This document shows, one piece after another, positions 1 to 8,277 of a DNA stretch of 64,000 nucleotides; the first letter of the stretch is position 1; each line of letters starts with the position of its first letter. The translations under genes were made by a program, and so were the position numbers. Source of the stretch: Clostridiales bacterium (GTDB lineage: Bacteria; Bacillota; Clostridia; Lachnospirales; Lachnospiraceae); the NCBI GenBank assembly GCA_012520655.1, contig JAAYNW010000095.1:19384-83383 (forward strand), read 5' to 3'. The notes beneath the pieces were generated by a model. The model saw only the letters and a program-made list of their open reading frames with translations, had not been told where the DNA came from and made no database searches.

Positions 1-430
1 AAAGAGCTCCGCATAATTTCCCGGGTCCGTTTGTCAATCCTTTTATTTGGATTTTGGTTAACTGAGCAAACTCTTTATTAAATCTGTTACGAGCCATGAA
101 ATCAAATCCTTCAATGGGCTCGGCCGCTCTTATCAGAACAGCTTGAGGAATCCCTTCCTCTCTTGTAACTATATTAAAGCAGTTATACATACCATAAATT
201 AAAAATACATAGGAAAGTCCCGGTCCTCCATACATTACCTCCACTCTCGGCGTTCTTCTTCCCCCGTAGGAATGGGCAGCTTTATCCTCAGCTCCCATAT
301 AGGCCTCTGTCTCCACGATTATAGCAGCCGCTCTTCGACCGTCTGTTTCATGTACGAGCACCTTCCCCAACAGTTCCTTTGCCACTATTGTAGAATCTCT
401 ATTATAAAATTCTCTGTTCAACTTTTTCAT
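1..430 (-). CDS. DNA-3-methyladenine glycosylase (AAG/MPG family), 3' end cut by window edge
   Basis: Base-excision repair enzyme that removes alkylated purines such as 3-methyladenine. About 143 N-terminal codons are visible, starting at the ATG at 430-428. The family signature is clear: an opening [12 protein letters not shown], then LLGKVLV, the catalytic-loop motif ETEAY, a downstream [12 protein letters not shown], and the [14 protein letters not shown] strand. Bacterial members are about 200 residues, so roughly the last quarter lies before base 1. A weak purine-rich ribosome site (GAAAGG) lies about 15 bases upstream. It is divergent from the rubrerythrin-like gene at 523. The family call is confident because several spaced motifs agree; activity is inferred from the family. 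Confidence 0.88.
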   Translation of the reverse strand, partial: MKKLNREFYNRDSTIVAKELLGKVLVHETDGRRAAAIIVETEAYMGAEDKAAHSYGGRRTPRVEVMYGGPGLSYVFLIYGMYNCFNIVTREEGIPQAVLIRAAEPIEGFDFMARNRFNKEFAQLTKIQIKGLTNGPGKLCGAL

Positions 431-522
431 TTTTATATCTCAAGCCTTTCTGTAACGATATAATTTAAACCCGGCGCGCATATGATTATAGAAAACACAA
501 AGTAATTTCATTCGGAGGAACT

Positions 523-1065
523 ATGGAATTCAGAGAAAGTCGTACATATAGAAATTTGCTCAAAGCTTATGAAGAGGAGTTGCTATTCAGTGCCAGATTC
601 GAATTATATGGAGAAATCGCCCAAACGGACGGTTATGTCACTATCGCAAGACTATACCATACAATCTCCGGCCAAGACCTTGAGCATGCACGTATTTGGC
701 TAAGAGCCATCCATGAAGGTCGCCTGCCGAGCACCGCCACTAACCTAATCGAATCCTCAAATGCAGAAAATGCGCTTGCCGGAAATCAATATCAGGAATA
801 CGTACAAATAGCAAGAGAAGAAGGCTATGATCGTATCGCCGCCTTGTTTGCGGGCATAGCCAACATAGATTATAACCATGCCGCCCTGCTTCAACAGCAA
901 TATGAAAATATTGCCACAAATCAGGTATTCTGCAAACCGGATGAAATCGTATGGACTTGTATGCAGTGCGGAAATATTATGTCAGGGCTCTGTGCTCCCG
1001 AGATCTGTCCTGTCTGCGGATTTCCTCAAGGTTACTACCGGCCGATCAACACTTGTCCATATTAA
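523..1065 (+). CDS. Rubrerythrin-like diiron protein with C-terminal rubredoxin-type zinc/iron knuckle
   Basis: A 180-residue protein with a ferritin-like four-helix part (about residues 5-130) and a short C-terminal rubredoxin-like part carrying two CxxC pairs (CMQC and CPVCG, residues about 146-166). Rubrerythrins reduce hydrogen peroxide in the cytoplasm of anaerobes. The first helix pair keeps the expected acidic and ExxH pattern (DLEHARIW). In the second pair the usual glutamate before histidine appears as IDYNH, so the diiron site may be modified. The start is fixed by CGGAGG 5 bases before the ATG. A terminator follows directly, so it is probably monocistronic. Role is inferred from family. 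Confidence 0.82.
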   Translation: MEFRESRTYRNLLKAYEEELLFSARFELYGEIAQTDGYVTIARLYHTISGQDLEHARIWLRAIHEGRLPSTATNLIESSNAENALAGNQYQEYVQIAREEGYDRIAALFAGIANIDYNHAALLQQQYENIATNQVFCKPDEIVWTCMQCGNIMSGLCAPEICPVCGFPQGYYRPINTCPY

Positions 1066-1072
1066 ATCAAAA

Positions 1073-1110
1073 AAGGCGATATACTCCCATGGAGAGCGGT
1101 ATTTCGCCTT
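1073..1110 (+). terminator. Probable terminator after the rubrerythrin-like gene
   Basis: Inverted repeat AAGGCGAtATAC / GTATtTCGCCTT, 12 bp with one mismatch, loop of 14 bases, only 7 bases after the stop codon. The downstream tract is only moderately T-rich, so efficiency is uncertain. Confidence 0.55.
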
Positions 1111-1196
1111 CTGTTATTAATTTACCGCTTTTCTTTCTCCGTCAGCTTATGGTATTATCTATAATAAAAAAGTACCCTCAATCGAAAGGACAAGCT

Positions 1197-1751
1197 ATGA
1201 TTTACATGGAGACCCAAAGACTAATTCTAAGGGATTACAGAGAAAGCGACTGCAATCTGTATTACCGACTAAAAAGTGATGATAAGACAATGTATTATTT
1301 GCAGGACATTCAAGTGGATAGCGAAGAAAGTGCGCAGTCTGATTTCATACAAGTATTATCCGATATCAAATCAGCACAGCGCAAATTCTATTTTCTTCAC
1401 ACGGAATTAAAGGATACCCACGAGCAAATCGGAAGTGTCGGATACACAGTCAACGAATTTACTCCCGCCGGAAAGCTTGTGCATGCCGGATATTTTAGTT
1501 TCCCTAAATTCTGGGGTCATGGGTACATAACGGAAGCCTTCTCCAAGTTAATTGAATTCGCTTTTACAGAAGATAACGTCTATCGCATTACTACCGGATG
1601 GCTGCAAGAAAATTCCCGTTCGGAGCGCGTGATGCAAAAATGCGGTCTTATAAAAGAAGCGGAGCACATAAACAGCGAGTGGCACGACGGTAAATTGAAA
1701 ACCCGAGTAGAATACCGTCTCTTAAAAGAGGAATGGCATACGCTTTTTTAA
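1197..1751 (+). CDS. GNAT-family N-acetyltransferase (RimJ/RimL-like)
   Basis: Protein of 184 residues opening MIYMETQRLILRDYRESD, the typical start of RimJ/RimL-type acetyltransferases (Pfam Acetyltransf_3). The acetyl-CoA pyrophosphate loop is visible as FWGHGYITEA (about residue 113), followed by a helix and the conserved late motif NSRSERVMQKCGLIKEA. The open frame extends further upstream, but the ATG at 1197 is preceded by AAAGGA at a 6-base gap and starts exactly at the conserved domain, so the shorter product is preferred. Substrate unknown: members acetylate protein N-termini, aminoglycosides or small amines. It converges on the FMN reductase gene 14 bases downstream. Confidence 0.82.
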   Translation: MIYMETQRLILRDYRESDCNLYYRLKSDDKTMYYLQDIQVDSEESAQSDFIQVLSDIKSAQRKFYFLHTELKDTHEQIGSVGYTVNEFTPAGKLVHAGYFSFPKFWGHGYITEAFSKLIEFAFTEDNVYRITTGWLQENSRSERVMQKCGLIKEAEHINSEWHDGKLKTRVEYRLLKEEWHTLF

Positions 1752-1765
1752 AGAATTCCCAATGA

Positions 1766-2323
1766 TTACTTGCCTTGCAAAAAGTCCAGGAAAGCATCTG
1801 CCTGCTTTTGCAGGAATAGAATGCTTTCTTTTAGCTGTAGCTTTCCTTCTCCATCTAACTGCTGCCATGCGTTCGGTACAGTCAGACGGGGGACATTCAT
1901 AACTTTCATATTAAGAAAGCTTATCAGCGCTACTAAATGATCCTGCGCGATTGAAGTTCCCGACATTCCCAGCCCAATACCGCTTATAGCGGTCATTTTA
2001 CCGGACAGCACTTGAGGTATGGTATCGCTCACAGGTCTCGACAGCCAATCGATAAGATTTTTAAGCACTCCGGGGAAGAAATGATTGTATTCGGGGGTAA
2101 AAAACCAGATTCCATCGGCCGAGCTAATCTTCTCGCGCACCCGTGCAACGGACTCCGGCGCAGGGAACTCAATATCTTCGTTCATAAGCGGAACATCCGC
2201 GTATTCCAATATCTCAAAATCTGCCCGTTCTCCAACCATTTCTTTCGCTAGAAGCGCCAGCTGAAGATTATATGAATCCTTTCTCAACGAACCGACAATA
2301 GCGACAATTTTAAGCTTACCCAT
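1766..2323 (-). CDS. NADPH-dependent FMN reductase family flavoprotein
   Basis: A 185-residue flavodoxin-fold protein. It begins KLKIVAIVGSLRKDSYN, the phosphate-binding loop of NADPH-dependent FMN or azo reductases (GSLRxxSxN), and contains WFFTPEYNHFFPGVLKNLIDW (about residues 75-95), the family FMN-contact segment (TPEYN...P..LKN.iDW). It probably uses NAD(P)H to reduce flavin, quinones or azo compounds in the cytosol. The frame can be opened 15 bases earlier at 2338, but GGAGG lies 8 bases before the ATG at 2323 and only 2 bases before the next upstream ATG, so 2323 is chosen. It is unlinked to the electron-transfer locus at 12.6-19.7 kb. Confidence 0.85.
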   Translation of the reverse strand: MGKLKIVAIVGSLRKDSYNLQLALLAKEMVGERADFEILEYADVPLMNEDIEFPAPESVARVREKISSADGIWFFTPEYNHFFPGVLKNLIDWLSRPVSDTIPQVLSGKMTAISGIGLGMSGTSIAQDHLVALISFLNMKVMNVPRLTVPNAWQQLDGEGKLQLKESILFLQKQADAFLDFLQGK

Positions 2324-2450
2324 ACTCATTACCTCCATTCTTTCTATATGATTTATAGTAGCATTTCCATTTTATTGTTATTATAACAAAATGGATAAAA
2401 AAATCCAGAAAAAACATAAATTCCATTACTTACCACAAGGAATTAGCTCT

Positions 2451-2502
2451 ATAATAAAAAGGCTGTCGCTTAACGAAATATTATTCGTTCAAGTGACAGT
2501 CC
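2451..2502 (-). terminator. Rho-independent terminator of the first sugar operon
   Basis: On the minus strand a stem formed by 2484-2502 and 2461-2477 (GACTGTCACTTGAACGAA against TTCGTTAAGCGACAGCC, with minor mismatches) is followed by TTTTTATTAT. It lies 5 bases after the PfkB kinase stop at 2507 and closes the operon that begins at 8089. Confidence 0.85.
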
Positions 2503-2506
2503 CTTT

Positions 2507-3505
2507 TTATTGATATTTTTTCATAAATTTCATCACTTCATCATATGACCGCATACCTGCAGTCCCATTTGTCTCCGACAAAGAACATGCAGCACATGCT
2601 GTTGCAAGTCTCATAGCTGCTTCCAAAGACTGATTCTTATATGCACCATACAGAATACCGCTGCAATAAGCATCACCGGCCCCGGTAGAACCCTTGATAT
2701 ATCCGGCCGGCAGGTGAAGGCTTGGTACTTTTACTATGTTTTCGCTTTCGCAATCAATCCCGTAGCCACATGTCGGTGAATGAATAATAGCCCATTTCAA
2801 AACGCCGCATTTCACCAATTCCCGCAATGCTTTATGCGCATTTTCTTCATTGACTATATCGTCCTGCAAGATTTTGATTCCTGTAATCATCTCCGCTTCA
2901 ATCTCATTAATTGTACAGTAATCTGTATATTTCAAAGCCGCCCTTACAATTTCTCCGCCCTTTCCGCTTGTCTCAGATACCATATCGATAGAAGTCTTCA
3001 TGCCGCGTTCTCTGGCAGTATGTAGGATTTTTGCACCATGAGTCCCGTATTCTGCATCGGCTTCATCTATTTTCTTCATGAGAAGTATATATTCCAAGTG
3101 AAAGATATCTGCATCTATCTGCTCCCAGTCAATCACATTTTCATCATATTTGTCACTCGCACCGGGCAAATAGAAAAAAGTTCTTTGATGGCTATCCTGT
3201 GCATCCATAACTATAGTCACCGGTGTCTCATCACCTTCAACCACATTCTGCAACTGAATGTTCGGATACTCGGAAAGTGTCTTCCTTAAAAATCTTCCGT
3301 TGCTGCCGGCACCGATCAGTGCACTCACTTTTACCTGCAGATTGGCATCTAGCTTTGCCAGATCTATAATCAAATTACCCGTTCCTCCGACCGCTCTGTC
3401 CGTGGCTCTGATATTTGTAAGCTTTCCCTGTTCAGGGTAACTGTCTATCAGATAGTAATTATCTGCTATCAGTGACCCTGCTACTGTAATTCCCTTACCC
3501 GTCAT
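2507..3505 (-). CDS. PfkB-family carbohydrate kinase
   Basis: A 332-residue ribokinase-fold sugar kinase. The N-terminal strand ITVAGSLIADNYYLID and the glycine-rich VGGTGNLIIDLAKL segment (about residue 39) are typical of PfkB proteins. The catalytic anion-hole signature is GSTGAGDAYCSG near residue 270, with the base Asp in GAGD. It should transfer phosphate from ATP to a sugar or sugar phosphate in the cytosol. It is the last gene of an import-aldolase-kinase operon, 10 bases after the aldolase, so it probably makes the aldolase substrate, for example a ketose bisphosphate or 1-phosphate. RBS AGGAG is 7 bases from the ATG. Substrate cannot be read from sequence. Confidence 0.87.
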   Translation of the reverse strand: MTGKGITVAGSLIADNYYLIDSYPEQGKLTNIRATDRAVGGTGNLIIDLAKLDANLQVKVSALIGAGSNGRFLRKTLSEYPNIQLQNVVEGDETPVTIVMDAQDSHQRTFFYLPGASDKYDENVIDWEQIDADIFHLEYILLMKKIDEADAEYGTHGAKILHTARERGMKTSIDMVSETSGKGGEIVRAALKYTDYCTINEIEAEMITGIKILQDDIVNEENAHKALRELVKCGVLKWAIIHSPTCGYGIDCESENIVKVPSLHLPAGYIKGSTGAGDAYCSGILYGAYKNQSLEAAMRLATACAACSLSETNGTAGMRSYDEVMKFMKKYQ

Positions 3506-3515
3506 ATTGATACTC

Positions 3516-4397
3516 CTATTTTAAGCTGAAAATGTTAATTGCGTCGATTACATTCTGTTTCATGGCTTCAATTGCAATAAGCGGGATATCGTGAAAAAAG
3601 ATGTTATCGTCCTTTTTAATCTTATCCATAGCTTCTTTTACCGCTCTGCCGCCTTCCAGTGTCATATAGGTATAGTAATTTATCTTGCGCACACCATTAC
3701 GTATTGCCGTCTGGAATTCTTCTTTACTGAGTCCGGAACCTCCATGCATGACAAATGGGATATCAATTTTTTTCTTAATGGCAGTAATTCTATCCAGATC
3801 CAGTACCGGCTTTTTCGTATAGATACCATGTGATGTTCCGAATGCGATTGCCAACGCATCCACACCGGTTCTCTCAACAAAATCCTTTGCCATATCGGGA
3901 TCGGTATATATATCTTCCACATCCCCGCAATTATCGGATGTTTCTACCTTAGAGGAGCTTTCTCCCACACCGATATTAGAGGAAAAGATATGTCCGAGCT
4001 CCGCTTCTACCGTCACTCCTACACTATGTGCCAATCTCACTACTTCTGCGGTTTCTGCAGCATTTGCTTCATAGTCATTTCCGGAAGCGTCAATCATAAC
4101 AGAGGTGAAGCCCAACTGAATTGCTTTAATACAGGTCTCAATAGATGAACCGTGGTCCAGGTGTACACATACCGGCACAGTTGCTTTCTTTGCAAAATCA
4201 AGCATAATTGGCACAATGAGTTCCATACCGATAAGCGGACTATGCACTTGCGCATAATTGAGAATAACGCCCTTTCCTGTCTCCTCCGCCGCCTGTATAA
4301 TAGCCATGACCGATTCCAAATTACATACGTTAAAGGCTCCGACTGCATATCCCTCTTTAATCGCATTTTCCATTACTTTGGTTAATGATACTAACAT
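3516..4397 (-). CDS. Class II (zinc) ketose-bisphosphate aldolase
   Basis: A 293-residue class II aldolase of the FbaA/GatY/KbaY family. It splits a ketose bisphosphate into dihydroxyacetone phosphate and an aldehyde. Zinc and catalytic motifs are present in order: VCVHLDHGSS (about residue 76), EAELGHI, AFGTSHGIY and VMHGGSG. The N-terminal VGAFNVCNLES is also typical. A second, diverged aldolase is encoded at 32720-33595; the two share this layout but belong to different operons, so each probably serves a dedicated catabolic route. RBS GAGGTGGAGT precedes the ATG. The exact substrate (fructose, tagatose or other ketose) is unresolved. Confidence 0.9.
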   Translation of the reverse strand: MLVSLTKVMENAIKEGYAVGAFNVCNLESVMAIIQAAEETGKGVILNYAQVHSPLIGMELIVPIMLDFAKKATVPVCVHLDHGSSIETCIKAIQLGFTSVMIDASGNDYEANAAETAEVVRLAHSVGVTVEAELGHIFSSNIGVGESSSKVETSDNCGDVEDIYTDPDMAKDFVERTGVDALAIAFGTSHGIYTKKPVLDLDRITAIKKKIDIPFVMHGGSGLSKEEFQTAIRNGVRKINYYTYMTLEGGRAVKEAMDKIKKDDNIFFHDIPLIAIEAMKQNVIDAINIFSLK

Positions 4398-4447
4398 ACT
4401 CCACCTCTTTTTATATATACTGCTTCTGTTATTTTATTTCCGTTATT

Positions 4448-5449
4448 TTATCTCGATTTTTTATTTCTAATATAATCTAAGAAAACCGCTAACAGAATAA
4501 CAACACCCTTTACTACATATTGCCAGAAAGAGTTGACGTTCATTAAATTCAAGCCGTTATTGAGTACACCAATGATAAGACCACCAATGATAGTACCTCC
4601 GATCTTACCGCTGCCGCCTGCCATACTGGTTCCGCCGACTACAACGGCTGCAATAGCATCCATCTCCGAGCCGTCACCCGCTGTGGGCTGTCCGGAATAC
4701 ATACGGGAGGCTAACACGATACCTGCAAGACCTGCCATAGCGCCCGAGAACGCATGCACAAAGAATTTTACCTTTGCCACATTGATTCCTGAGAACTCTG
4801 CTGCCTGCTGGTTACCGCCAACCGCATACATATGGCGACCAATCTTTGTCTTGTTCATAATAATTGCGGTAATAATCAATACTACTACCAATATCACAAC
4901 CGGGGCAGGGAACGGTCCTATGTAACCGGCACCAATAAACTGCCACTCCTTCGTCACTACACGCACCGGCGAACCGCCTGTATATACGTAAGCAAGACCT
5001 TTTGCAATATTCATGGTCGCCAGCGTTACAATGAAAGGTGGTATTGTTGTCTTAGAAATTACGAGACCGTTGAACATACCTACAAGCAGACCGACAAGAA
5101 CACCTATTATAATCGCAACCCCAATAGGCATGCCATACCGGGATACACATCCTGCCGCAATACATCCTGATAATGCAATAATAGAACCTACAGATAAATC
5201 AATTCCGCCAAGGATAATAACCATTGTCATACCACATGCCAGATAAAGATTGGTTGATATCTGTCTTAATACATTAAATAAATTTTTCGTTGTAAAAAAT
5301 GAATTGCTGGTTGCCGGATTCACCGATAAAAAAATACATAATATCAAAAATGCAACAATAATGCCTAAATTATCTTTGAAATATATTTTTACCTTCTTTG
5401 TTGCTTTAGAAGATAAAGTGCTTTTTGTAATCGTCTTTGACCGTGTCAT
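4448..5449 (-). CDS. Ribose-type sugar ABC transporter permease (RbsC family)
   Basis: Membrane subunit of a high-affinity sugar importer (BPD_transp_2 / RbsC family). After a basic N-terminus there are about eight to ten hydrophobic segments and the conserved family stretches GIDLSVGSIIALSG and GGTSMAGGSGKIGGTIIGG. The frame opens at 5470, where an ATG overlaps the stop of the ATPase gene. However, GGAGGAG lies 5 bases before a second ATG at 5449, giving a start MTRSKTITK and 333 residues, so that start is preferred. It sits between its ATPase and the aldolase gene, in the order expected for a co-expressed import and catabolic operon. Confidence 0.9.
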   Translation of the reverse strand: MTRSKTITKSTLSSKATKKVKIYFKDNLGIIVAFLILCIFLSVNPATSNSFFTTKNLFNVLRQISTNLYLACGMTMVIILGGIDLSVGSIIALSGCIAAGCVSRYGMPIGVAIIIGVLVGLLVGMFNGLVISKTTIPPFIVTLATMNIAKGLAYVYTGGSPVRVVTKEWQFIGAGYIGPFPAPVVILVVVLIITAIIMNKTKIGRHMYAVGGNQQAAEFSGINVAKVKFFVHAFSGAMAGLAGIVLASRMYSGQPTAGDGSEMDAIAAVVVGGTSMAGGSGKIGGTIIGGLIIGVLNNGLNLMNVNSFWQYVVKGVVILLAVFLDYIRNKKSR

Positions 5450-5469
5450 TTTCGCTCCTCCTCCGCTCA

Positions 5470-6954
5470 TTAAACAGCCGCCAATTGCATGATGCTTTCC
5501 TGTGTAACTTCATCATGATTCAGACAACCTTTTACTTTACCGCCTGCCATAACATAAATACGATCGCTCATATTAATAATTTCCGGAAGTTCTGACGAAA
5601 TCATAATAATGGACATTCCTGTTTTAACGAGCTCATTCATTATAGAATAAATCTCTGATTTTGCTCCAACGTCAACACCTCTGGTCGGTTCATCCAATAT
5701 CAGCACCTTGGGATTCGTTGCAAGCCAACGGCCAATCATTACCTTTTGTTGATTTCCGCCGGACAAATTACCAATTACCTGTTCTCTGGATGGTGTCTTT
5801 GTAGCCATCAAATCGATATACTTCTGTGTAATTTCATCCTCTTTTTTCTGGTCTACGATTATACCTTTTATAAATTGATCCAATACTTCAATTGTTGAAT
5901 TATATTGAACACTTTGTACTTTATATAAACCTTCGAGTTTCCTGTCCTCAGGAACAAGGGCAATACCTGCTTTCATTGCCTGTACCGGTGAAGTAATCTT
6001 AACTTCTTTCCCTTCAAGATATATTTTTCCTGTATAATTTTTTGTTAACCCGAAGATACATTTCATCACTTCACTTCGTCCTGCTCCGACCAGGCCCGCA
6101 AATCCTATGATTTCGCCTTTTCTTAATTCAAAGCTCGCTCCTTGTGCCATATTACCGTCTGCAATATCAACACATTTCAGAATAACTTCCGTTGCATTCT
6201 GGTAGTCTCTCGTGTAATAATTCTCCAATTCACGTCCTACCATCATCGCAATCAGTTCATCTTTTGATGTATTCTTTACAACCTCTGTACCTACATAAGT
6301 GCCGTCACGCATAACTGTGACCCTGTCACATATTTCTTCCAACTCACTCATCTTATGAGAAATATATATAATTCCTACGCCCTTTGCTGTGAGTGTTCTC
6401 ATAGTAGTAAACAAAAAAGCAACTTCTTTATCCGCTATAGAAGAAGTCGGTTCATCCATAACTAAAATCTTAGAATTAAAAGAAATTGCTTTAACAATCT
6501 CAACCATCTGCTGTTGTGCGATTGTTAAATCCTTAATTAACGTGTCCGCATCGATATGCATATCATAATCATCCAATAGGGCTTGTGCTTCCTGCCTCAT
6601 CTTATCTTGATTTACAAATCCTGCAACTTTTGGTTCTCTTCCTAAAAATATATTTTCCGCCACTGTCATATGTGGTACTAACACCAATTCCTGATGAATA
6701 ATTGCGATTCCGTTTTTCTGAGCTGATAACACATCATGAATCTCAGCTTTTTCGCCGTCAATGATAATTTCACCCTGATCAGCAGTATAAATACCGCCAA
6801 GGATTTTAATCAGCGTTGATTTTCCGGCTCCATTTTCTCCTAATAGTGCATGCACCTCGCCAGCGTGTAATTCGAAATTAATATCTTTCAAAGCATATAC
6901 ACCGGGAAATCTTTTATGTATATTTTTCATTTGTAATAATACTTTTTCGCTCAA
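5470..6954 (-). CDS. Ribose-type sugar ABC transporter ATP-binding protein (RbsA family)
   Basis: Double-cassette ATPase of 494 residues that powers sugar import. The first cassette has Walker A GENGAGKST (about residue 39), signature LTIAQQQMVEI and Walker B ILVMDEPTSS. The second has a degenerate Walker A (GLVGAGRSE), signature LSGGNQQKV and LILDEPTRGVDVGAKSEIY, the usual RbsA asymmetry. Translation appears to start at TTG (6954-6952), preceded by CAGGTG. It follows the binding-protein gene after 103 bases that contain a hairpin (6980-7023), and it overlaps the alternative permease start. A second paralogous RbsA is encoded at 26226-27758. Confidence 0.92.
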   Translation of the reverse strand: MSEKVLLQMKNIHKRFPGVYALKDINFELHAGEVHALLGENGAGKSTLIKILGGIYTADQGEIIIDGEKAEIHDVLSAQKNGIAIIHQELVLVPHMTVAENIFLGREPKVAGFVNQDKMRQEAQALLDDYDMHIDADTLIKDLTIAQQQMVEIVKAISFNSKILVMDEPTSSIADKEVAFLFTTMRTLTAKGVGIIYISHKMSELEEICDRVTVMRDGTYVGTEVVKNTSKDELIAMMVGRELENYYTRDYQNATEVILKCVDIADGNMAQGASFELRKGEIIGFAGLVGAGRSEVMKCIFGLTKNYTGKIYLEGKEVKITSPVQAMKAGIALVPEDRKLEGLYKVQSVQYNSTIEVLDQFIKGIIVDQKKEDEITQKYIDLMATKTPSREQVIGNLSGGNQQKVMIGRWLATNPKVLILDEPTRGVDVGAKSEIYSIMNELVKTGMSIIMISSELPEIINMSDRIYVMAGGKVKGCLNHDEVTQESIMQLAAV

Positions 6955-6979
6955 ATTATCACCTGCTTCTTTCTATAGT

Positions 6980-7023
6980 AGGAAAGTGCTTTATCCTACA
7001 TTCAAATGAATAAAGCACTTCCT
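6980..7023 (-). promoter_or_regulatory. Intercistronic hairpin between binding-protein and ATPase genes
   Basis: Inverted repeat of about 13 bp (AGGAAGTGCTTTA against TAAAGCACTTTCCT, one bulge) with a 17-base loop and no T-run after it. Its position downstream of a sugar-binding protein gene fits a stem that stabilises or partly terminates mRNA, giving more binding protein than transporter core. This role is inferred. Confidence 0.6.
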
Positions 7024-7057
7024 GTTTGTTACTTACTCTTAAAGCGACACCGATACA

Positions 7058-8089
7058 TTATTGCCATCCGTCTGTTCCGTATTCTGCTACGTTATCTTCT
7101 GTAATTAAGAATGTTTCAACCGGATATCTTTCGTCCACTTTTTCGCCGGATAATAATTTGTACATAATGTCTACAGATGTATTGGCAATACTGATGGGAG
7201 ATTGTGCACCGGTTCCTTCAATTAATGATGTGCCTGATGCTAACTCTGCTTTGATATCAGGAGAACCGTCAACACCGTAAATCTTGCAGTCTGTAATTCC
7301 TGCTGCATTTGCTGCCGCTAAAGCGCCAAGTGCTGTCGGGTCATTACCGCCAAAAATTGCTACAACATCTCCATGTGCCTGCAATAAGTCTTCTGTAATT
7401 CCCATTGCTGTCTCGAGATTACCTTTTGCATCCTGCTGCGCAACGATATTGAATCCTTTTCCTTCGATTGCATCCAAGAAACCGTTTGTTCTATCTACAA
7501 TTGAATTCATTGTCGGAGAGTCAAGTATAATAATATCTCCGCCGTCCGGACACTTTGCAACTAGATCTTCACCGCATACCTTACCTGCATTATAGTTATC
7601 TGATCCTGCATAAGATGCAACATAAGATAAGTCTGCTACTTCTGTGTCAAAGTTAATGATCGGAATACCTGCTGCTTTTAATTCGTCAAGCGCAGGAAGG
7701 ATTCCTTCTGCTTCTGCTGGATTCAAGAAAATTGCATCGATTCCCTGAGAAATCATATCTTCGATTTGGGTAATCTGTAATGATACATCATTTGCAGGAT
7801 CCGTTGTAATTAATGTATCGCCGTTTGCTTCTACTCTGTCCCTGATTGTTTGTTCTAGAATTACGAAGAATGGATTGGTACCATCCATGCATGTGTACCC
7901 AAATGTGTAGCTTTCCTTTTCTCCTACTGCCGCCTCTGCTTCTGCTGTAGCTTCTTCTGCCACTGTTTCAGCAACCGATTCTGCAGTTTCCGTTTCAGCT
8001 TTTTCTTCTGTTTTTGTGCTTCCGCATCCTACTAACGTAGATGCTACCAAGCTGATACATAGTAATGCGCTTAATACTTTTCTTTTCAT
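7058..8089 (-). CDS. Sugar-binding lipoprotein of ribose-type ABC importer (RbsB family)
   Basis: A 343-residue type 1 periplasmic-binding-fold protein. The N-terminus has a basic region, a hydrophobic stretch and lipobox LVGC, so Cys-22 is the likely lipidated anchor. An Ala/Glu-rich linker (about residues 28-58) precedes the binding fold, with TNPFFVILEQTIRDRVE, the conserved GGNDPTALGALAA and YGVDGSPD. It delivers the sugar to the permease and ATPase genes downstream. The same two late motifs and a C-terminal GWQ occur in the sensory binding protein at 11613-12602, so the two are paralogues and may bind the same ligand. RBS GGGGG lies 10 bases before the ATG. Confidence 0.93.
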   Translation of the reverse strand: MKRKVLSALLCISLVASTLVGCGSTKTEEKAETETAESVAETVAEEATAEAEAAVGEKESYTFGYTCMDGTNPFFVILEQTIRDRVEANGDTLITTDPANDVSLQITQIEDMISQGIDAIFLNPAEAEGILPALDELKAAGIPIINFDTEVADLSYVASYAGSDNYNAGKVCGEDLVAKCPDGGDIIILDSPTMNSIVDRTNGFLDAIEGKGFNIVAQQDAKGNLETAMGITEDLLQAHGDVVAIFGGNDPTALGALAAANAAGITDCKIYGVDGSPDIKAELASGTSLIEGTGAQSPISIANTSVDIMYKLLSGEKVDERYPVETFLITEDNVAEYGTDGWQ

Positions 8090-8172
8090 ACTTTTCTTAC
8101 CCCCATGTGATAAATTTGGTTTTTCTTTGTATTCATAATCTTATCCTTTTTTCTTGATTTCCACACCTGAAG

Positions 8173-8206
8173 TTTGTAATTTTATTTACATGACATTTGT
8201 AATTTT
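8173..8206. promoter_or_regulatory. Direct repeat upstream of the sugar importer; candidate response-regulator site
   Basis: The 11-mer TTTGTAATTTT occurs at 8173-8183 and 8196-8206, spaced 23 bp (about two helical turns), 84-117 bases upstream of the binding-protein start. It lies between the sensory operon and the importer it probably controls. A role as operator for the NarL-type regulator at 9625 is inference. Confidence 0.4.
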
Positions 8207-8213
8207 TTATTTA

Positions 8214-8255
8214 TTACATAAAAAAGCAACTGAGCCGAATACTCAATTGCTTTTT
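8214..8255 (-). terminator. Rho-independent terminator of the sensory operon
   Basis: Minus-strand stem AAAAAGCAATTGAG / CTCAGTTGCTTTTT with a 7-base loop (8235-8241), running into TTTTTTATG. It lies 22 bases after the stop of the solute-binding protein at 8278. Confidence 0.87.
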
Positions 8256-8277
8256 GAATAAGCACAGAAGTTTGATT

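Noticed and set aside
951..1196. In-frame upstream extension of the acetyltransferase reading frame
   Set aside because: It overlaps the rubrerythrin-like gene and its terminator, has no RBS, and adds no domain; the ATG at 1197 has RBS and family N-terminus.
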